Source of the DNA: Leishmania infantum JPCM5
Taxonomy: Eukaryota; Euglenozoa; Kinetoplastea; Trypanosomatida; Trypanosomatidae
Assembly: GCF_000002875.2 (NCBI RefSeq)
Contig: NC_009404.2
Coordinates: 347,501 to 411,500, forward strand
Direction: 5' to 3'
Length of the DNA stretch: 64,000 nucleotides
Positions within the stretch are counted from its first letter, which is position 1. Every line of letters begins with the position of its first letter. Of the stretch, positions 39,601 through 46,512 are shown one piece after another. The position numbers were made by a program, and so were the translations under genes. Below the pieces are notes generated by a model, which saw only the letters and a program-made list of their open reading frames with translations, was not told the DNA's origin and did not search any database.

Positions 39601-41508
39601 ATCATGACGGACGCGACGGTGGTCATGTACGCCGACAACCTGCTGGAAGGGCTGCTCTCGCGGAATGTACTGGAGGAGGTGCAGCAGCTGATCCGTCGCC
39701 GCCGGCTTCTGCGCTCGATGGTAGGTGTGAGGAAGGAGCAGTCGTACCAGATTGTGAGCCACATCGGGAGCGGCGCCTTTGGCGACGTCTTCGAGGTAAT
39801 GATGTACGTGTCTCGGGGCAGACTGGCGATGAAGCGCATCTTTTTGAAGAGCATGAAGCTGCGACAGCTGGAGATCATCAACCGCGAGGTCAGCATCATG
39901 CGCTCTCTTGAGCACCCTAATATCGTGTCTTTCTCGCACACACGGCTGGAGGACAACGCGTACGCCATATTCATGGAACTCTGCGACGCGACGCTGGCGA
40001 ATCATCTGCTGGAGCCGTCCGTGGCAATTCCGGGCGCAGCCCAGCGGCAGCAATACCGCAGCGCCGGCCTGATGGCCGGATACCCAGATAACGCCATGAA
40101 CAACAGCAGCAACTCCGTCAGCGGCAACGGCGTCGACGTGGCGGGTATGCTGCAAGCAGCAGCGCGCGAGGGCGGCAGAACCGAATTTCCCGGCGCCCAC
40201 GGGGCCTCGATAATGACGCCGGAGCTCAAACGTCCACAGGACGCCGTCATGATCGTGCACGACATCGCCAGCGCGCTGATCTACCTGCATCGCCGCGGCA
40301 TCATCCACCGGGACATCAAGCCAGCCAACGTGCTCTTCGCGAACGGCATGGCAAAACTCGGCGACTTCGGGTCGGCCGTGAAGATGACGGAGTCTCGGCA
40401 GCTGCGCAACATGAAGGGGACGGTGAGCTACATGGCACCCGAGATGGTGCTTGGCGAGCCGTACACCGAGTCCTGCGACCTGTGGTCCTTTGGGTGCCTC
40501 ATCGCACGTATCATGGGCATCAATCTGGGCCACCTGAACGGGCTCCACATGCCGGCGCTCAACGAGCTGTACCGCGCCATCCCCAAGACCGGATCGCTGC
40601 CGCTCACCTTTACCAACCGCCTGTCCTCGCGCTTTGGGCATCACTTCACGGAAGAGACGACGAGCCGCGTGCTGAAGGCGCTCAAGCATGCCATCGAGAT
40701 TGACATGGCGGAGCGTCAGCTTGCTGCTTCGCCGAACTCGCACAACTCTGTGGACGCGAATAGCACCGTCGAAGACAAAGAGATGCAGAGCAGCAGCCAG
40801 CAGACTACCTCCATCGGCAGTGACGCGTCGCTCTGCACAGACACGGCATCAATGACGAGCGAGCGGGAATCGCGGCACGCCACGGAGCCAGATGGCACCG
40901 GGACTGCCACCTCCGAAGCCGACACTCAAAACAGTCGCCGCAGTATCTTGTGCATCACGACATCCGATATCGTCGTGCTGGGCGAATTCTTCGTGCTGCT
41001 GCCCGCCTCGCTCGTGGACCTTTTTAATCGACTGTTTCACCGCGATCCTGCGAAGCGCATGACAGCGGCCGAGGTGTTGGACCATCAAGTCTCATGGGAT
41101 GTGGAATGGATGGCGCGCATGATGCAGGAGATCTACGAGGTTTCGTGCCTCATTGAGCAGAGAAGCGCGGGTGCGCAAGGCGCAGCAGGAGGGGCGAGCC
41201 GGTTCCATTTAGCAGGGCAGGCAGGTGGAGGGCGACTGCCGCGTGGGGAGGAAGGTGCTGGAACGGGCGTCGCTACACCGTCAATGACGGCGGGCAACTT
41301 CGCGCACTTCCCTATCCAACCCGGCTCCGGTGAGCTGGCGTGGATGACCGGCGGCAGTGGAGGTCAACGCGTTCTCGGCGCGGCCGGGACAGGCAGTGGT
41401 GCCAACATTCTGTCAGCCGCGAACAACTATGTACTCGACTTGTCGCTAAGCAGCAGCTCTAGCGGCAGCGGCGGCAGGGGCAGCAAGGACGAGGCATCTG
41501 ACGACTGA
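30628..41508 (+). CDS. Giant PAS / receiver-like / STE11-type Ser-Thr protein kinase (3626 aa)
   Basis: A single 3626-residue frame. PAS-like segments appear near residues 355-600 (LNPSLLLMAQTLCGCPFAEV, then CAWSLVYANDAAASMLG at about 546) and near 1390-1450 (VVAVLVSARLPHTIIFNS, then LRFQRRNGATQVACILNVC). Most of the rest up to residue 2890 is Ser/Ala/Pro/Gln low complexity. Residues about 2898-3030 look like a response-regulator receiver: HVLVYTTRAYAEVEEVLGIY and FDVVIVEW, but the acidic pair is missing and the phosphoacceptor position is E2948. The kinase domain (about 3038-3495) has GSGAFGDVFE (from 3047), K3069, E3087, HRDIKPANVLF (D3229), DFG at 3246-3248 and TVSYMAPEM, so it should be active; the activation loop resembles STE11/MAP3K. 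Inserts of about 70 and 100 residues interrupt it. The start is the first ATG after the predicted acceptor. Probable signalling kinase; ligand and targets unknown. Confidence 0.88.
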   Translation: MESYSVKVGSSSQSPEGSAAGAAAETLTSPTVGQAVISSNCSTTQAGNFPHLVRKNLAHVAAVEATATAAESVVPMQSRSLSLVTGTSKSAPASTGVFAGDMDWPQWGLVPVVSLCGAAANAPSSPPPTAAAASAPLIASPENPLTPSTMVPPLLPVSALPFIISVVTPASGSSAAAEMNTAPTLEMLGRISVLSTDNATVSTLSPPSCDPIASCHDFYRRLNSSLGVSSASSVPLLRSIPPPPATSLGDSSSCSDDSAAAATAVSPLSTLLSRRCSGQHPPSLLNSQTLASVLSVGEADAPLTPPSSPSEPPLPLPDPAPSPQASAPPQQQQQQQPPADVVARLNPSLLLMAQTLCGCPFAEVMCPVLVMESSRARIAAAAIRNPDPASSSAMTVDPDTQRQGLPLTLGRPPHSGSSSSSLRHLDSPQPLASNATVLDRKEDDMAEDSRGTYHQAAAAAANGDASDAGVDDEGGPETNSAPASRILKSISKTLMGRASSSSHNTTTNAVTMATSTAATATGTFTPNHSALPLEKLNSDSPTPPPPCAWSLVYANDAAASMLGCSSVDEVTTAAFDNLLCCFALTLPPSASAGSVRSSMPLVTAAAATDGASVPFALASLPATASSSSPQAACFGEKEMASNDENDDKGRQKHQQPSSNAVQQPGWREVQNPGELFALPNHNYVILYSKRTSAYYAALAVPSHQPKMSQRTSVDGESTPRMGSPSTMRNQSLCPTIQQAECYPPVPRNPSHPSADVPSSRLTGSEEATGMAQCGRRTSTILAAANTSSPFEPDLSDGASPPPPMQQQRCSRYVEIYILQRLESSHRPAGIARMPTARAVAAGPPPTLVTLGSGAADARGPGARTATSPGDHRSTAVFTPPPAEAPHLRSPQQLPPPPHRPPRSALSNSATAAAVTETGSVDSLDVDAPRPLREQYANRSQHASLHPMVQSQRRLPSSSTERSSNWAASRTSGHPGSPAPGVQVTFGSPETPSANSDAASAMRSSSQHTNQNSLYDLSYPAFHVNLAQPTITSTDCLYGANEPAGAAPLAAAVAGGSRGLPLTPLHKPGEDPHHNYSSPNSSSTPLQKTASNARQPQPEQRHLLSRQRQHRPLAGLVDDEDEARAVTRFKRSSMNNSLPISPALQPASGPASRQRSLSSAPLSATSTTIALLSCARSRMLSPLYQQLPPPSSGRVSSSGSARLQSPAASTAALAPAVTPPAPRRAMQEARDVESVVQLAQQVRAEQQPYRKNKAGQLVAFARGSPPSAWAHRDSQPLSPLSLSLFHSHASLVHRSPHSGGHHSLVSGGDAAGLSEYSLPHHTFPSAVTGCLLQQPQPSGWASPMETSAAQMLGNVAGMSWQRSNEVDQITPHKLADRVRSQRGVVAVLVSARLPHTIIFNSVAFMMFVQHVLRFQRRNGATQVACILNVCRKMQLVIHMIPVEVLPGASGCVKRTGADNGSPSTNSASPASRRVSVSWKANNGNAEGADGNSSTVTEAVWALSKLNATLPSPHEANPAGHHLLGSLPSSAPATSSQQQQRMIVELLRARLEDLDVLYGYEELMEAFSPAAPALDSSVRGFIPSHSSSGSGPFTNSNSSCAPPTATASSLGTGIVASSPPWGSMQHYSTQASPLHSPSGGSKESRTATPQRSVQSLLATNAVPRHPHRDPLRCSRAWSCSPHLQQQAHDRNASTTPSVTAVQKVALVSNAASSGGDRRDSRRRSTSGNLGTCSGTDRLSKRSSAMRSSGDSVSNGALSRRSSFMTRTTAATAATAAAAAAAAAAAVRAADSVQRKGSFAMLSGAAAHAADGSRAASVVLSRASNPASTTASGTADAAREGGNSSILTSNTTAASHTFDPAFSEVRALGMQQNTGEEGDDTLSRQRTRMENGESSDEVIETAAESSPTSLPSRRTGSVKQSLLWAYPGAGSASQAPQPQHRRLPPRYVSSSSYLSRDMRESLAMCDAATRIRADTYEARVLIPFTTPQRLELLSRLGNVQLSKYRGLSVFGVNLVNLVTEEAAAEAAQPSPPIIPLRYDIAARTYLEGVRGKSVIFSPLMSPTTAAPSFPSKSARASADVKEAKAEPTEAESAVANTAAAKMSSADTLSEAAAPAAGAAVSMALRLRPPPLQALASSAAGAPGIAVPVVSAVTSATMSSLSARSRGESSAFSSGAAGQKVAPLEAANPSGFSTTQHGSASGSEGTSPEGVDDDTLRRGSGATASGEATPTQRHADPFQLPMDSSPTGGTHHGTYRGLLTLSMKSKDDGEDGHFSASVVAATAAHAEAAKGMEDGKKRISDNVGRCAKQLHEGRTLRAAASFSVLTVSSGSLPRKGTGLQLPAVLLDGTIAAAEGKSRSTAVAKTEKEQLTAHARTTTQRASMEITSPLRRGSRDAAPVGETRSTANTAVTVSTAVMRSPPQRHGPQRNLTPHSCHHAVELSAQSGTLQTPLHVALPFAESWSAGLQSPPVSQGSNILSASCAAGVSGASITADSSADRTTRSSRSGTPSTQSRPSVPYPSSLPHPIVSCTAPFAAGNNNPTEPASTQSSKTQGLVSVCTQKSGGTELLGYALSNSAAAAFGDLSTALKKEDNEHAGSSARASSTENKEEAKKATVNATALLEPLAVGAPETKRHTQQYANPASLSGQAPESVIVADISAHAALPSISFATLTGTAAAQSTTAEEGDAMTSTMEVKLSGVSADNGEHKSSGNLGNLVAPVATGNGGAGASDDRRAPAGGGNANMPDEANDSFADSFMDIFGLVNRPQQLADLRRCVSMHVRSVCDHGFLSTGSSSMSSGATTNAVAAAAAVQGNTSSSSTGNRGWGAAVAAQPIRPLTAFVSSPSESRVDEGVRSSESSKLRRIAGLSNIAATAEKGATPYENAAMRAVAEDAADQTTRNNLHVLVYTTRAYAEVEEVLGIYGHCTTFVTSATKMLRYARSGLQLFDVVIVEWVESLISGEMHDTLAKHAVEETVVAFFISTRPGVRTPTMNVDNIMTDATVVMYADNLLEGLLSRNVLEEVQQLIRRRRLLRSMVGVRKEQSYQIVSHIGSGAFGDVFEVMMYVSRGRLAMKRIFLKSMKLRQLEIINREVSIMRSLEHPNIVSFSHTRLEDNAYAIFMELCDATLANHLLEPSVAIPGAAQRQQYRSAGLMAGYPDNAMNNSSNSVSGNGVDVAGMLQAAAREGGRTEFPGAHGASIMTPELKRPQDAVMIVHDIASALIYLHRRGIIHRDIKPANVLFANGMAKLGDFGSAVKMTESRQLRNMKGTVSYMAPEMVLGEPYTESCDLWSFGCLIARIMGINLGHLNGLHMPALNELYRAIPKTGSLPLTFTNRLSSRFGHHFTEETTSRVLKALKHAIEIDMAERQLAASPNSHNSVDANSTVEDKEMQSSSQQTTSIGSDASLCTDTASMTSERESRHATEPDGTGTATSEADTQNSRRSILCITTSDIVVLGEFFVLLPASLVDLFNRLFHRDPAKRMTAAEVLDHQVSWDVEWMARMMQEIYEVSCLIEQRSAGAQGAAGGASRFHLAGQAGGGRLPRGEEGAGTGVATPSMTAGNFAHFPIQPGSGELAWMTGGSGGQRVLGAAGTGSGANILSAANNYVLDLSLSSSSSGSGGRGSKDEASDD
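31616..31636 (+). repeat. CAG repeat coding for a glutamine run
   Basis: CAG units within the giant kinase gene code for seven consecutive glutamines near residue 331. Confidence 0.85.
35926..35980 (+). repeat. GCG-rich trinucleotide repeat coding for poly-alanine
   Basis: ACGGCGGCG and GCAGCGGCGGCG units code for an Ala/Thr run with 13 alanines near residues 1770-1790 of the giant kinase. Likely to vary in length between strains. Confidence 0.85.
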
Positions 41509-42983
41509 GCTCGCATGAAGAGCAATGCTCTCGGATTCCTCCGTACATTCCGCCCTCCGCGACTGTAGAGAAAAAGCATGCGGGCGTCTTCTGTTGGTGT
41601 GTGCGTGTCTGCGTGTGCCGCGAGCTTTCCCTTTGTAGCTTCGCCTCTCTTTCCCTCGCTCTATACCACTTTTTCGTGGCTGCTGTTGCTGGGCCTTCGC
41701 CCTGTCCTTCCCCTCTCTCGTGTACCCCTCCGCGTACAGCGAACACCCGCTCCATGCCCAAACACAGCGCCTTTCTTCCTTTTCTTTTCCCGTGATCCCT
41801 TTCATGTGCATGCCCGTGGCCTGGGCCGTGTTGTGCGTCGGTGTCGGTGTCCCCTCTCTCGGGCTTCTTCCTCCTCGATTTTACGCACGTATGAGTGATG
41901 CCTTTTTTCTTTGCGTTGTCTCTCTGCTCATGGTCGGAGCGCGCACGCTCCGCATCATGTTCCTGGTAGGCCGCCGCTGTTGTGACACCCATACGGTATC
42001 CTCGCCCTCCCTCTCTCCTTTCTCTCTCCCTATTATCGCCAAATACCATCTTTCCGTGTTGTCTTCCTTCTTGTCGGTGTGTGCCTGTGTGGGTGTGTGT
42101 ACGGATGTGGGTGCCATGTGGTCGGCCCTTCTTAAATGGATACTCTCTCTCTCGCGCGCCCCCTCCCCGTTTTTCCTCCTCCCGGTGTCTTCTCTCTTGT
42201 TGGGTCTGTTTCGTTGTCTGTATGCCTGCGTTTATGTGCTTGCATGGAGGCAAGCCGCCGCGCCCATCCCCCCTCCCTCTCACATTTCCTCTCTTCGTTT
42301 TAGGCTTCTGCGTATTTTCTGCTTTCCTTTCATCGGCCGTGCTCTATTTCAGGTAAAACGCGGTATACGTGCTGCGGTTTTTGTGTACCTGCTGATCAGC
42401 GGATGTCGTGGGTTTCGTCCGTCTAACTGTGCCAGTCGAGGGACGCGCATGATATCCGCTCCGTCCTCTCTCCCTCTCTCCCTCCCTCCCTCCCTCTCTC
42501 GCCACAGCCTCCAGGCTGTTTCATGGTGTAAGCTTATGTTTTTCTTTGTTGTTTTCCAATTCGCTACAGCGGCTCGTCTCGTGTTCGCGCGGTAGAGCCT
42601 GGCCGAGACTCATACACACAGAGGCAAGCAGATTTATAGCCGCTTGCGGGGGCGCACATGCAAGTCCCAGATATGCTGTCGTATGCCGTTTTCATGTGCG
42701 AGCCTCGCCCCCTCCCCCCCCCCTTCTTCTCCGCTCACACGCTTATGCGCGTCTCTTCCACGCTTTTCTGTTGCGTGCCTGCGACTGTTGTCGACTTACT
42801 TCGTAGTCAACCTGTTTTTTTGTTGTTGTTCTCCGCGTGTGTGTGTGTGAGGTGCTCGCCTATACCGCCTGCAGCCATCTCACACGACGCATGCGCGCCT
42901 ATGCGGACGCATGGGCACATACACGCATACGTGAACGCAGATATGCTCACAGGCATCTATATGTCCACACACGTAGACGACCG

Positions 42984-43014
42984 GTGTGTGTGTGTGTGTG
43001 TGTGCGTGTGTGTG
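42984..43014 (+). repeat. (GT)n microsatellite
   Basis: An alternating GT run with one GC interruption, in the spacer after the giant kinase gene. Confidence 0.9.
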
Positions 43015-43534
43015 GGATGCCGAGGTTGGGAGCTAGAAAAGGGGCTCAAACGAAAGCAGAGGGATGTAGGCACACCTATGATACGGGTCAAGGCGACCGC
43101 GGTCCAAACGCCCACGCACACGCGCACTGAGGTCGGAATTTGCGTTTTTTTTTTCGGGGGGGAGGGGGAGTTGTCTGGGCTTGTTCTCGTCTAGCGTTTC
43201 TTTTTGTGCCTTTGGTTTACGCTGCCTCGGTGTACATACATATATGCGTATGTCTTATATGGATACACATATACATTCGCAGCAGCCAGAGCAGCACAAG
43301 CAGCACTTGTCGTGTGTGCTCACTTTGTTTTTCTTCTTGCGTCATCCTTTGGATTCAGCATGCTACGCACACGACAGTGTTGCCCATTTCATAACGCAAA
43401 ATGAAGCATGAAAAGAAAGTGCGACCTCGAGAAGATGTCTGCTGGGTCAGTCAAACGCTGCCACTGATGGAGAAGCCTGGGAGGGGGGCGTCTCTCTCTC
43501 GTTGCTCCCCCCCCCAAAAAGCGCCGCGTACCCA

Positions 43535-43554
43535 TGTGTGTGTGTGTGTGTGTG
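43535..43554 (+). repeat. (GT)n microsatellite
   Basis: Ten GT units in the spacer ahead of the ARD gene. Confidence 0.9.
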
Positions 43555-44030
43555 GCTGATGATGCAGTGTACAGATTTGTTAGAATCATGCGTGCTAGGA
43601 TGCGCTGACCTCCGGCTGAGCGCTTTCCCGCAGCCCTTGCCCACAAAATCGAGTTATGGACTGCGCAACAAATTTGTGCTCGACGTCCGCGACACCTTTC
43701 TTTGCGTGGGCCTCACAGCATGCACCCTCATTCGTTGCCACACCGCTTTTCCCTTCTCATAACGCATCTGTGCCCCTCATTCTCTCTCTATATATATATA
43801 CATATATGGCCACACACCCGCGCGCGCGCACGCGCCCGTCTCTCCTGTCTCCATCTCCCCTCCATGTGCATGTTCATCAGGAGCACGTATCATCAGGCAC
43901 TTCTTCCGAGCAAACACTCGTACAACTCTCTCTCTTGCCTCTTCGCTTTTCTTTCGTTCCTTGCTGTGTGTGTGTGTGTGTGTGTCCTGGTAAGCTCTGT
44001 GTGCTGCACACGCTGGACGTATTCTGTTCT

Positions 44031-44063
44031 GTATCGTTGCCTCCTCACCTCGCCCAAATCCAG
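44031..44063 (+). promoter_or_regulatory. Predicted trans-splice acceptor for the ARD-TRP14 gene
   Basis: GTATCGTTGCCTCCTCACCTCGC leads to CCAG with AG at 44062-44063. No ATG lies between it and the start at 44139, giving a 75-nt 5' UTR. Confidence 0.45.
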
Positions 44064-44138
44064 CCCTGCCGCGACACCTTCGACGCACTCGCGCCCCCTC
44101 ACTCCCGTCCACACAGTCACGCTGCCCCATCCCCAGCT

Positions 44139-45173
44139 ATGACCGACTGCTGGTACATACCAGAGGCGGTCGCGGATCGCCGCGATGAGAATCGTCTTTC
44201 GCCAAACGTGCCCGCCAGCTACGAGGTGCTTGGTGAAGTAGGGATCTTCTACCGTCACTTCGACCCGAAGGAGGTAAGCGATGACATCGAGGGTTTCATC
44301 CAGCCGCTTCTCAAGAAGCTCAACTACCAGAGTTACGACGTCGTGAACCTCAGCCCGGCCAACCTCGGCGCAGAGAAGTTCGAGACTCTGGCGGAGCAGC
44401 ATTTCATGGAGCACATTCACGAAGACGATGAGGTGCGGTTGATTCTCGAAGGTCAGGGCTACTTTGACGTGCGCGATATCAACGACAAGTGGATTCGATT
44501 GCTGTCGAAGCCTGGCGACTGCATCGTTGTACCAGCCGGCATGTATCACCGCTTCACGACGGATCAGAGCAAGGACATCAAGACGCTGCGCATCTTCAAG
44601 GAGGCTCCGCGGTGGATCGCGCTGAACCGCGGCCCGGAGGCGGAGGAGAAGCCGGCGCGCAAGGAATACCTCGCCCGCCTGCACGCCCCTGCCGAAACGG
44701 CTGTCGGTGCCGCCAACGGCCGCACGATCTTCTCTCTGCGCTACCCGCTGAAGCTGGACGTGGAGCTCACCGCCATTACGAAGCGACTGCTGGAGCAGCA
44801 CAGCAAGCGACCGCTTGCCCTCGCGATTTATCTGACCGGCTCCACCGACCCAACCACCGGCGAGTCCTGGTGCCCGGACTGCGTTCTGGCGAAGCCGCAC
44901 GTCGCGACGCGCTTTGCAGAGCTCCGAGGCAAGTACGGTGAGGAGCGCGCCATCTTCCTGCAGCTCCCGGTCGAGCGCGCCAGCTACCTGGGCAACCCGA
45001 ATTTCCCCTATCGCACGCACCCGACCCTGCAGCTGGCTAGTGTGCCGACGCTGCTCGTGTTGACGCCGGCCAAGGACGCCAAGGAGAAAGGCGACGTGCA
45101 GTGGCACGACCTGCTCGACGTCAAGGTGCGTACCTGCGATGCTGACAAGGCAGATGTGCTGAGCCTTGAGTAG
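44139..45173 (+). CDS. ARD: Acireductone dioxygenase fused to a TRP14 (TXNDC17)-like thioredoxin domain
   Basis: The 344-residue protein carries two whole domains. Residues 1-170 are acireductone dioxygenase (ARD), a cupin enzyme of the methionine salvage cycle that oxidises acireductone to the keto-acid precursor of methionine plus formate. All four metal ligands are present: H92, H94 and E98 in EHIHEDDEVR, and H137 in PAGMYHRF. Normal ARD is about 180 residues and ends soon after IFKEAPRWIALNR (to 164), which is present here. After a short linker, residues about 195-344 form a thioredoxin-like domain with TGSTDPTTGESWCPDCVLAK (233-252). The WCPDC motif (C245, C248) is the hallmark of TRP14/TXNDC17, and ASVPTLLVL would carry the cis-proline. 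Both active sites look intact. The start is the first ATG after the predicted acceptor and begins the ARD fold directly. The fusion lies in one uninterrupted frame; its function is inferred. Confidence 0.93.
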   Translation: MTDCWYIPEAVADRRDENRLSPNVPASYEVLGEVGIFYRHFDPKEVSDDIEGFIQPLLKKLNYQSYDVVNLSPANLGAEKFETLAEQHFMEHIHEDDEVRLILEGQGYFDVRDINDKWIRLLSKPGDCIVVPAGMYHRFTTDQSKDIKTLRIFKEAPRWIALNRGPEAEEKPARKEYLARLHAPAETAVGAANGRTIFSLRYPLKLDVELTAITKRLLEQHSKRPLALAIYLTGSTDPTTGESWCPDCVLAKPHVATRFAELRGKYGEERAIFLQLPVERASYLGNPNFPYRTHPTLQLASVPTLLVLTPAKDAKEKGDVQWHDLLDVKVRTCDADKADVLSLE

Positions 45174-45794
45174 CACTGGCGCCAGAGGGTGATGTGCGAA
45201 GAACATGAAGTAGGGAGAGAGGGCCAACTCGACTACATACTAGAGAGCGAGACAGAGACCGCGCACCGGTGGTGGGTGTATCATGCGTCGCCCCTCATGG
45301 GCCGTGCACGCTCCGTCCGTGCGGGGGCGCCCTTGCCGTTGTAACGTCTTTGTATGGCGCAATCTTGTCTGTTTCTCCTTCTACCGTGTCGCAGTTTTCT
45401 TAGCGAGCCCCCTCCACTCCTCCATCGTGCGGCCTTCTCCCCACGTCTCCGTTGCCTTCTCGGATGCACGTCGCGCCGTGCGCCTTGCGAGTAAAAGTAT
45501 TTGATCTCCTCTCCTGTGTGTGTGTGTGTGGGTGTGTTAGAGGGTGGGTGCTTGCTGCGCTCCGATCATCGACGTTTCTGCCGTGGACGTTGCCACCACG
45601 ACCGCCACCATCCGCCACCCCCTCAAACCCTCCTGTCTGTGCGAGTGTGGTGTGTGTTGGGGGGGGGGTGCGTCTTTTGCTTTTTTTGTTTTGTATGTCA
45701 AAGTGATGACACGTTACTATGAAGGCGAGGTAACCGTCTTCGAGTGACACCGCCACCTGCGTCTTTACCCGTCTCCCCATCACGGGGTGGTGTT

Positions 45795-45819
45795 TGTGTG
45801 TGTGTGGGGGGGGGGGGGG
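45795..45819 (+). repeat. (GT)n microsatellite joined to a G(14) run
   Basis: TGTGTGTGTGTG runs directly into 14 consecutive G (45806-45819). Confidence 0.9.
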
Positions 45820-46424
45820 TCTGTGTGCCGCCCGCGCCTCAAAGCCCCCCTTGGTCGCCTCCCTCTCCACAGAACAGCAACAAAACTCCCTCGCTGATTC
45901 CCTTGTCTTTCCTCGCGCCTCATCATTGCGATGCTCGCGGAGTGGGTGGCGTGAGTTGACGTGGTTAGGGAGGCAATGACCGTGAACACGGAGAGGAAGC
46001 GTTTTCGCCGCTCACCCTCCTCTGCACGTGGCGCTCTGCTCGGGCGAGGCTCGATATTGGATCTGAGGCGAAGGGCGCACGTCCAACGATCAAAGAGAGC
46101 GCGAACGACAAGGAGATGGTGAGAAGAAGGGGGATGATGAGGAGGCGCATGCATGGAAATGCGTAGCGAACGAAAACGCGCACCCGCGCCATTCCATATG
46201 TCTCGATGATAGGCTACTAGCGTGCGGGCGCAAGCGAGCAACAACAAAATGAAAACGAAAGACGGACTGCAAAGACACGTGCACTGCTTAAAGCACGGTA
46301 AAGGCCATTCCCTCATCGGCATCGCACCGCTACTCTTTCACTCATCGGGTTTTCATGTCTTCTTTTCGCTCTTTCTCTCTCTCGCCCACTACGAAAACCT
46401 GCACGCGCATCGTCTTGGCTTCTC

Positions 46425-46453
46425 GTGTGTGTGTGTGTGGGGGGGGGGGGGGG
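46425..46453 (+). repeat. (GT)n microsatellite joined to a G(15) run
   Basis: GT units (46425-46438) run directly into 15 consecutive G (46439-46453), 60 nt ahead of the next start codon. Confidence 0.9.
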
Positions 46454-46491
46454 CATTCTCTGTCGTTCTTCTTGTGTGGTGCTCCGCGTAG
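46454..46491 (+). promoter_or_regulatory. Predicted trans-splice acceptor for the PPR-like gene
   Basis: The short C/T-rich stretch CATTCTCTGTCGTTCTTC is followed by GCGTAG with AG at 46490-46491, only about 21 nt before the ATG at 46513. The G(15) run sits directly upstream. A longer C/T tract lies at about 46350-46388. Confidence 0.35.
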
Positions 46492-46512
46492 AGGCACTAC
46501 GGTCTTCCACAT

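Larger units (their letters stand above)
41509..44138. other. 2.6 kb spacer without a supported gene
   Basis: C/T-rich from about 41590 to 42820, then GT repeats (42984-43014, 43535-43554, 43966-43985), a T(10) run with following G-runs (43145-43168), C and A runs at 43508-43520, and a TA alternation (43789-43808). The open frame that continues into the ARD gene extends upstream to 43656 but reads through microsatellites and lacks coding features. No gene is supported. Confidence 0.65.
45174..46512. other. Intergenic spacer with several G-runs, no gene seen
   Basis: Contains G(10) at 45659-45668, a GT run joined to G(14) at 45795-45819, and a GT run joined to G(15) at 46425-46453. No coding region is supported. 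Confidence 0.65.

Noticed and set aside
39436..40743. 435-codon open frame on the minus strand
   Set aside because: It lies entirely inside the kinase domain of the giant gene and is its GC-driven reverse shadow, with no own motif.
43656..44138. In-frame extension of 161 codons upstream of the ARD start
   Set aside because: It crosses TA and GT repeats and a predicted splice acceptor, and the ARD fold begins at the ATG at 44139.
43893..45227. 444-codon minus-strand open frame across the ARD gene
   Set aside because: It mirrors the ARD-TRP14 coding region; the + strand frame has all catalytic residues.
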